Shown here one piece after another: positions 56,901-64,000 of a stretch of 64,000 nt of DNA. This DNA is from Akebia trifoliata (Eukaryota > Streptophyta > Magnoliopsida > Ranunculales > Lardizabalaceae): the NCBI GenBank assembly GCA_017979445.1, contig CM030718.1:16780760-16844759 (forward strand), written 5' to 3'. A program made the position numbers and the translations under genes. The notes under the pieces were generated by a model, which saw nothing but the letters and a program-made list of their open reading frames with translations, had not been told where the DNA came from and ran no database searches. Each line of letters starts with the position of its first letter. The stretch's first letter is position 1.

Positions 56901-59148
56901 TGCGCCTGATCATATAATATCAACATGGATTTTAATAGAAATATTAATCAAGATAATGCGAAAACAAATCACATCAAAATTAAGATTAAAATAATAAAAT
57001 CACATGTATTAATCATGGCATGTTAGATATACAATCAATGGGGATCACATAGAGACTAATAATCATAAACAAACACCCAATTTTTAATCCAAACCATAAG
57101 GATTTTTTATTTTTTTATTTTTTATTTATGGTTCAATTGGGGTCACCTTTAGCGACCCGAAATAATTCGAGGTCCCAATGAGTATTAGATTGAAGATAGC
57201 ATGATCATTGTCAAGATAAGGTGTCATGATTTTAAAAAAAAAAAAAAAAACAAATTGATTTTAAAGAAAAAATTCCCCTTTTTTTTAATTTATAAAAAGA
57301 AAAGAAATTTAAGGACCCTATGATTAATTATCACTAAACAAATCAAACAAATTGATTTTCCTTTTTTTTAAAAAAATTTACCTAAAAAAATAAATTGTTG
57401 CATGTAATGCTTAGCACAAATTAGTGTGGCCCAAGAAAATTCTCTCTTTCTCTCTCTCTCTATTGCATCACCATCTTTTTCTCAGGTTTCTCTTAATATT
57501 CCTTAAAATAATTTGATTACATCAAAACCACCCTAAACACTAGGGTTGTCAGATCATCAAAACCTAACCCCAGCCAATGCAAAACTTACACTTGTCGATA
57601 GTCCACTGTCAGGTAAAGTTGGATTCGAGTAAAGAGGAACTAACTTCTTGATCCCAAGCATTGACGCCATTAAATCTGGGACTCGTAAACCTCCCCATGG
57701 CAACGCTATTGGGGAAAGCTTCATTTTTTCTATTACCAAAAATACTTAACTTCAGCAACAAAATTATCCCAAACTCCATTCCGAACTTGCTCACTGATCT
57801 ATTTTTCTCTATTTTTCCATCCAAAAGAGATGCCATGAAATTAGATCTCTATCTTTTTACAACATCAATGTCTCTAACTTTTAAGCATCTGTATACCAAA
57901 ATGACATCCATGATCTTTAAAGCCAATTACATCGATTTTTCCAAAAAAAAAACCTCTACTAACTCGAGTTCTCATAGAGTTTTGAGTTTCTTCGTCTTTC
58001 CTCAAGCTCTCATCCAAACTAGTGATGTCAAAACCAGATCTATGATCCTGAAAACCAATTACATTGAAATGTTCCTAGAAAGAAAACCTTCAAACTACTG
58101 TTCCAGCAACTTTAATACAACGAGCTCAAGATCTCAAGTTCAATATTTCAAACAGATTAAGCTTCTTCCTTCGAATTCAAGAACAGAACCTAGAAATTTC
58201 GATAAAAAAACAAATAAGATAGAATTTGTTCTTCTTAGATCAGAGATCGTGCGTTTCTTCACCAAATCCAGAATCATAAAAGCGTGAAAGATCATTAACC
58301 AAGCTCTGTAAACCACTCATCCTTCAAGATCGCCATGGAAGATCTTTTACGACCTCTTCTCATCTTCACATATCTCAAAATCCGAACCGGAAACAGAGAC
58401 AAGAGAGAGAGATAGAGAGAGAGAGAGAGAGGGACGTCTCTCTCTCTTGCTGGTTTTTTAATGTGGAGAAGAAGATGGATTCTTTTAAAAGACAACTATT
58501 TTAAAAGGTTGAAAAAGAAATAAATAAAAGTCTTTTCTACTAACAGCACCCCAAAATCATTAGTTGATTTACACTAAGCACACAACACCAAAAATTTCTG
58601 TCGGCAGAAATTCAAAATTTTTTTTTTTTGTTTTTTTTTTTAAATTCTATATGCTGTCAATGGACAGCATGTCTTGCATACTAAAAAAAAATTGAATACC
58701 TATGTAATAAGCGAAAAAACAAATAACTAATAAAAAAAATTCCCTTTTTAAAAAAAAAAAATGTTATCAAACATGTTTCCTAAACACAACAATTTTTGTT
58801 ACCCAAAAATGGATCGACATACCCCAAAAGGAGGAAAAACTATAATAAAAAAATCCTTTTCGTTTCATTATTCCATCCTCAATGATCATCATTCCACCCT
58901 CAACAAAATTATCCATATTGAAATATCGCATTATTTAGAATCATTCCGAATGGCCCTTGATTAAATCATAAAGATTAACATGTTGGATCAAAGTGCTCCG
59001 AGTAGAACTAGATAATTCATGATGTACTAATAAAAATAAAAACAATACACGCATAATAAAAAGAAACTAACTAAGAAATAAACTAAGACAAAAAACTAGG
59101 TCATTGGCAATGCTCCCATACTTGGGGTTTTTCAAGTCTGATCCTCAA
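56901..59148 (-). other. Variable leader of the 39618-60878 element
   Basis: The longest open frame, 57661-58287 on the plus strand (208 codons), is antisense to the element. It is Ser/Thr/Lys-rich, lacks a recognisable domain and has no counterpart in other copies, so it is not called a gene. A GAGA-rich run with adjacent TCTCTCTCTC lies at 58395-58450. Confidence 0.5.
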
Positions 59149-59168
59149 TGTCCCTAGTGGAGTCGTAA
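59149..59168 (-). promoter_or_regulatory. Primer-binding site, damaged
   Basis: The minus strand reads TTACGACTCCACTAGGGACA; the first three positions and one inner base differ from the intact form. Confidence 0.7.
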
Positions 59169-59169
59169 C

Positions 59170-60878
59170 TGAAAGCGCCCTCTATCCGTAGGGTGCGCGG
59201 ATCCGCTTTTGACCCTTGAGGTTTGGGATCGCCACCTAGTTATTACGGTCTAGGAACTGATCAATGACTCTAAACAGATAAAGGACTAATCTAGAACAGA
59301 AAAAATTGAATTCGGGGATCATGTTACGGGGTTGGAAGGTTTTAGGCACCAACCCCGTCCGGCCAAAGCCGGTCTCTACTAACTTCCCAAATAAATTACA
59401 TTGCTAAAAACCTAGATAATAATAAATAAATAAATAACAAATTATACCTTTCCGATAGCAAAGACTTTATTCCCTCAGATCCGACAAAAATTACTCATTG
59501 TACCGTACTCCTTGCTTCGTTCTGTCTCCGGATTTGATTTTTGATCTCCGAGGCAAGGTATCTCTACTTTCTTGGATCTGAATTCTTCAAGTTTGTTGTG
59601 GATTTTGGGATGTTTTTGGAAGGCTTTTAGGCGTTTCTTAGGCTAAAATCGAAGGAGGGATGTTAGGTAAGGAGTTGAGACTCCAAAACTAGGGTTTATT
59701 GGAGGCTAAGGGGACTTATTGACCTACTTCTCTCAGGATTTTTGATTTGATACGAAAATAGGGTGTGAGGACCTCTATTTATAGATTTTTTTTAAAGGTT
59801 GATTTAGATAGAATTAGTGTTTAATTAGAGTTCTTTTAGTTAGAGTTATATTTTAGTTAGAATTATTTTAGGTAGAGTTGTGTTTTAATTAAAATTCTAT
59901 TAGGTAGAGTTGTATTTTAGTTAGAACTCTATTAAATATAGTTATTATTTAATTAGAATTCTATTATGATTTTGACTTTTAATATTTTGACTTTAGTCTT
60001 AATTGATTGACTTTTAATATCTTGACTTCAGTCTTGCTTAATTGACTTTAATTTTGACTTCAGTCTCACTTGATTGACTTTAATACCTTGACTTTAGTCT
60101 TTCTTGATTGACTTTAAATTTTTGGAGAACCCCCCTCTATTATATATTTAATTCTTTGGACCCCCAAATGGAGTGGTCCTTAAAGAAATATCTCACGAAC
60201 CCTCAATAATTTTACTTGAGAGTTCTATTGATCAATGTTTTTAATTCAAAATTTTAAATTAATTTCATTAATGTTTCACTTTAATTATTTAATATTTTAT
60301 TTATTAATTTCAAAATTTTTAATTATGAAAATTGTGAAATTATCGTTTTACCCCCGGAGAGAACTTTTCACATTTTAAGTCGGTTTTTAATGTTCTAAGA
60401 TGTTTTAGAATCGATTTTTCGTAAGGAATTCAATGGAAATATTAGTTTGTGTCATTTATAAAATTTTGTGTGTGAAATGGTTGTGAACTTTATGAGGGGC
60501 ATTTTCGTAATTTTGTCAAATTCTGTAAAAATTGGTGAAATGATTTATTTGGTTTCGATTTGTTATTTTATGTGTTTGAATGAGTTTTCCTAATCATAAC
60601 GTAGGCTCTAGGGTTGTTTTGATGTTAGGGGTATTTTGATAATTTGGTCAAGCTTCTTTTTGGGTCTGTAAAATGATGATTTCTATATTTCTAGAGTCAT
60701 ATTTTCCTAGCGTAGCATGGTTTCTAAGATTTTGTCAGTTTGAGATATCTCATCCAGATTTCTGAAACATTTCTGGTAACAAAATAAAGCAATGGAAATA
60801 GTATCTATCATTGGGAATTATTGCGATCGGGTTGACGAGTTGATTAATCAGGCGGATGCAAAAAATGGGGTGTCTACA
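59170..60878 (-). repeat. 5' LTR of the 39618-60878 element
   Basis: 1709 bp, TG...CA on the minus strand. TATAAATA at 59776-59783 (minus). Hairpin GGGGTTGG/CCAACCCC at 59328-59335 with 59349-59356. The GATCCGCG hairpin near the end is degraded. Confidence 0.92.
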
Positions 60879-61453
60879 GAAATTCCGAATTATTTTGGGC
60901 CTTCCAAAATTGATTGGAGCATATAAAGAAATATTATGGAGTGAATACTTGCTTCTAACATTGCCAAGATATATATATTTTGTTTGATGTGCTCATTTTT
61001 CATGATGTATTTTGGAGTGGTGTTTGTTTTGATTAGTAATCATGTGGTATCGATGTTATGATGATATGATCAAGCCCATCGGCCCAGTTGTTTGAAAAAA
61101 CCCCGGGCACACCCACCTTGTATTGCACACACCACAAGTACGGTTATCGCTTTACACGTTTGCATGTCCCATATAGCCTACGTGGCACTAGTACATGGCC
61201 CGGTCTCTTCGGAGATACGACGTCATTCATGAAAACTACAACTCCAGTCACGTACAAACTGGGGCATCTGTACCGTCTGATCAGGTGACTCTGAAAGGTA
61301 TATCGATGCATCCAGGCTGGAGCAACCTAAGCCTTTGACCTATTATAAGCCGCACAGTCACATGTTCCGTTTGCCAATGTAGTACTAGTATGTGGTCGGT
61401 TCCCTCGTGGGATGCCAAACCATTTATGAAAGCTACAACTCTTGATTCGTACC
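60879..61453 (+). mobile_element. Leader of the plus-strand element, second part
   Basis: The reverse complement of the conserved leader block is recognisable at 61085-61453 (both TTTCAT..AATG units, degraded ACTAGT palindromes near 61188 and 61385). 60879-60930 matches, inverted, the sequence near 50500-50560. It continues the leader broken at 39617, and is cut at 61454 by the next LTR. Confidence 0.75.
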
Positions 61454-63318
61454 TGTAGACACCTCAATTTGAACGGGCCACTTCTCGAAAGGGCCCAAAA
61501 ATATCGATTTTTCAAATAAATGGGCCAACGGGCCTTAAGGGCCCAACTCATTGAAAAGGGACATTTTTACCAAACCGAGGCCCCTAAGACCTCTCAATGG
61601 TTTAGGAGGCCACCAAAAGGACTCGGCCTACCTTACGACTTCCCAACATTCACCGCTCCGCTTCCAAAATAAAAAACGTCAAATTTTCGATAAATTTCAC
61701 CAACGGGCCTAAAAAGCCCGATTCGCCAACACGTGGCATTTTTTATCAAACTAATGATTGCAAAAATCTAAAAAAATTAAAAATTAAAAAGGTAAGACTT
61801 GAGATGCCTACCCCTCCTCTACTACCACCGCTCCGCCTCCGTATCCGTAAAAACCATTTCTAAAACCCAAGTCCAACACTACAAAGCCCACAAATCATTA
61901 ACCATATCCAATTCATTATCCAACCCACAACCCTAACCCATAAACCACAACCCACATCAACCAATCACTCTTTTATCATCAAAAGATGACATATGTCATC
62001 ACCCCATCTCACCTCCCTCACCCAACTACCTATCCCATTAATTTGCTTTAAATCCCATCTACCCACACGTCAACCCATCACCTTTTCTCTCAAATCAAAC
62101 ACATCTACCCACACCCCTAACCTATACCTCCCCTAATCTACCCTCATCATTCCTACAAAACCTACATCTACAACCTAAACCTACACCATCCTCTCAAGTC
62201 AAACACTCAACCTCTCCCATCAACCTATCCAACCCTTCATTTCCACCCACTTTAACACATGGCATCATCTCCTTCACCCTCCCAAAATATCATCAACCAC
62301 CTCTTTAAATCCTCCATTCTCTTAAACCAAATACCATTTAATCTCAACCACCATCTTAAACTTACCTCACCAAACACTCCACCCAAATGGGTTGGGTAGG
62401 ATCCAAACCATTGGGTCAAAACTCACCCATTTAACCCTCCTTCCCTAAATACCATCCAATCTCCCTAAATTACACCCACTTCTCTCTCAAACTCATAACC
62501 ATTCTACCCATTTTCTTCACTTCACCCCATTATATCCCTAAAATAACTCCTAAACATCTATAAATACCCTCATCCTCTTCCCAAAAATGGCCCCCAACTT
62601 CTCATTACAAAACTTCTCCCCAACACTCTCTCTACTAACAACCATCATCAATTCTCACCAAGTTTACCAACTCTTTCACACAAATCCTCTACAAGTCTCA
62701 CTAAAACAAAAGAAATCCCTACTCTCTCTAATCACCTCTTCCCATTCTCATACTCTCATATTATACTAAGGACTCAAGAAGACTCAAGCAAGAAGAAGAA
62801 AAGAAGAAACAAGATACAAGGTGGGTTTGAAGCACACCCCCCTCTCTTTCTCTAACCTTCTACTCTTTTCCTCTTCTAACACCCCCTTCTTCTATTTTAT
62901 TTTACCCCTTTTGATGATTGGGCCCCAAGGCTAAGGTTCATATGGGTCATTTTCACTAATGAAATGACCCTATGATCAAGCCGAAAATGAATCCCTACTT
63001 AGGGAACAAATGCACCCACGTGGCACATTTTTCACCATCTTTTAAAAAAACAAAATGATCGAATTATTTGAGGTTACCGCCACGTGGCGGGGAGGAAAGG
63101 GTGCCTAACACCTTCCCTTTTCTTCAACCGAGCCGCTTACCCAAATCTCGAGGTTTGACTACCCCTTTATCCATCGTGAGTCACTAAAGTGCAAAAAATA
63201 TCATTTTTTTGGAAAATGTACTCGGGTGACCATTCACACCCACTTCCAACTTGAATGGTGGCGACTCCAATATTTTAGTAGTTATGTCCGTCGTAATGAC
63301 GAAAACCACGTAGCTACA
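61454..63318 (+). repeat. LTR of a second Ogre/Tat-like family (1865 bp)
   Basis: Starts TGTAGACACCTC and ends ...GTAGCTACA. TATAAATA at 62559-62566. U3 (about 61880-62560) is strikingly C-rich and G-poor on this strand. Downstream features shared with the first family are the TGCCTAACACCTTCC stretch (63102-63118) and a PBS-core copy TGGCGACTCC at 63259-63268. A perfect 14-bp palindrome CCGCCACGTGGCGG lies at 63077-63090. The left flank GTACC (61449-61453) is the expected target duplication. The small frame 62587-62769 just after the TATA box is not supported as a gene. Confidence 0.85.
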
Positions 63319-63321
63319 GCT

Positions 63322-63340
63322 TGGCGACTCCGCTGGGGAG
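63322..63340 (+). promoter_or_regulatory. Primer-binding site of the second family
   Basis: TGGCGACTCCGCTGGGGAG, three bases after the LTR end. Same primer type as the first family. Confidence 0.87.
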
Positions 63341-64000
63341 TAAAGACTCCACCCTCGTGTCAACTCGTTTATTTTGGTAAAAAAAAAAAAAAGTTTCAAT
63401 TTTTTTTTTTTTTATTTTGCAAGCTAACAATACTTGTTGTGTTTGTTGTATTTATATTTTAGGTAGGTTTCCTTTATTTATTTACTCACTTAAAAAAAAA
63501 AAAAAAAAAAAAAAAAATCTGATTTTCACGTTATTTCTCCGATTATGTCCTTTTAAGCATGTATATCACCAAACAAATGAAAAAAAAAATTCTTTTTTGG
63601 CCCAAGCCACAAACCAGAGGCAATGTGCCTCAAAATGGGTATAAAAAAATAAAAAAATAAAAAAAAAGTCGTTTTTCTTCTTTTTTGGCCAAATGGACAG
63701 TCGAACTTAAAATGATCATAACTTTCTCGTCCGATCTCCGATTAACTATTAGTGCATATCGATTTGGGGTAGAACAAAATTTTTTACCAAATGTGACAAA
63801 GTTAGCAATATTTTGACAAGTCAGAATCGGTTTTTGAGCTCATTTACTATCGTTTACGCTATCATTTTCGTTTGACGTCTCGTCTCGATACAAAATGAGT
63901 TGAAAAAAAAAAAAGCATAAAAAAAGGAAAAAAAATTTGGCCCAAGCCAAAAACCAGAGGCAATGTGCCTCAAAATGAGCACACAAAAAAAATTAAAAAA
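63341..64000 (+). mobile_element. Leader of the second-family element (cut by window edge)
   Basis: No open frame of note. A 45-bp segment recurs: GGCCCAAGCCACAAACC at 63599 and a near copy at 63940, each followed by the hairpin GAGGCA-ATG-TGCCTC. Many A-runs are present. The body of the element lies to the right of the window. Confidence 0.75.

Larger units (their letters stand above)
39618..60878 (-). mobile_element. Gag-type Ogre-like element with nested insertion
   Basis: Minus-strand sister of 6811-18910, inserted in the leader of the plus-strand element. The left (3') LTR is truncated to its last 520 bp. Then come the PPT, modules A, B/C and E, the insertion of another element at 43228-54031, gag, the leader block, a variable leader, a damaged PBS and the 5' LTR. 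Without the insertion it is about 10.5 kb. Because the left end is truncated, the target duplication cannot be checked; the right flank starts GAAAT. Confidence 0.85.

Noticed and set aside
57661..58287. 208-codon plus-strand open frame in the leader of the 39618-60878 element
   Set aside because: No domain, biased composition, antisense to the element and not conserved in the sister leaders.
62587..62769. 60-residue frame starting just after the LTR TATA box
   Set aside because: Short, low-complexity, created by the G-poor strand bias; no conserved counterpart.

Overview
The window is nuclear DNA of a flowering plant, most likely a mycorrhiza-forming dicot. The evidence is one clear spliced plant gene of the VAPYRIN type, AT-rich intergenic sequence, short inverted-repeat elements, a decayed hAT transposon, and a deep stack of Ty3/gypsy LTR retrotransposons of the Ogre/Tat type. 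No bacterial-style operon, CRISPR array, rRNA or tRNA gene was found. All coordinates and alignments were read by eye.

Layout. 1-5653 is the 5' part of a minus-strand Ogre-like element that runs off the left edge; its 5' LTR is 3867-5653. 5654-6810 is the end and LTR of an unrelated gypsy-type element, split by a complete 12.1-kb Ogre-like element at 6811-18910 (near-identical LTRs, target duplication ACCAC). 18911-37685 is low-copy DNA. It holds two MITE-like elements, a pair of dispersed repeats, the VAPYRIN gene (exons 25382-26291 and 26724-27424), a possible old copia LTR, a decayed hAT element (31650 to at least 35176) and two orphan exon-like fragments. 37686-61453 is a nest. A plus-strand element (LTR 37686-39182 plus leader) was hit by a minus-strand element (39618-60878), which was itself hit by another complete element (43228-54031, target duplication AACTG). 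At 61454 a second Ogre/Tat-type family begins with a C-rich LTR (61454-63318), a primer-binding site and leader that run off the right edge.

The Ogre-like copies are non-autonomous. Two keep only a damaged gag (6811-18910 and 39618-60878). Two keep only a decayed pol tail, that is integrase (1-5653 and 43228-54031). All share the LTR, the primer-binding site TGGCGACTCC..., a conserved leader block and a 3' region. No reverse transcriptase or protease was seen, so movement would need proteins from another element.

The most unusual signal is in the non-coding parts of these elements. The 3' region is a series of small stem-loop modules whose loops are conserved while both stem arms change together, between tandem units and between element copies. 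Related signals are a covarying hairpin in the LTR, a self-complementary motif in a duplicated leader block, and a second copy of the 10-nt primer-binding core inside the LTR, 63-67 nt before the real site, in both families. Tandem repeats in the 3' region of Ogre-type elements are known; the coordinated stem changes are the part I consider possibly undescribed.
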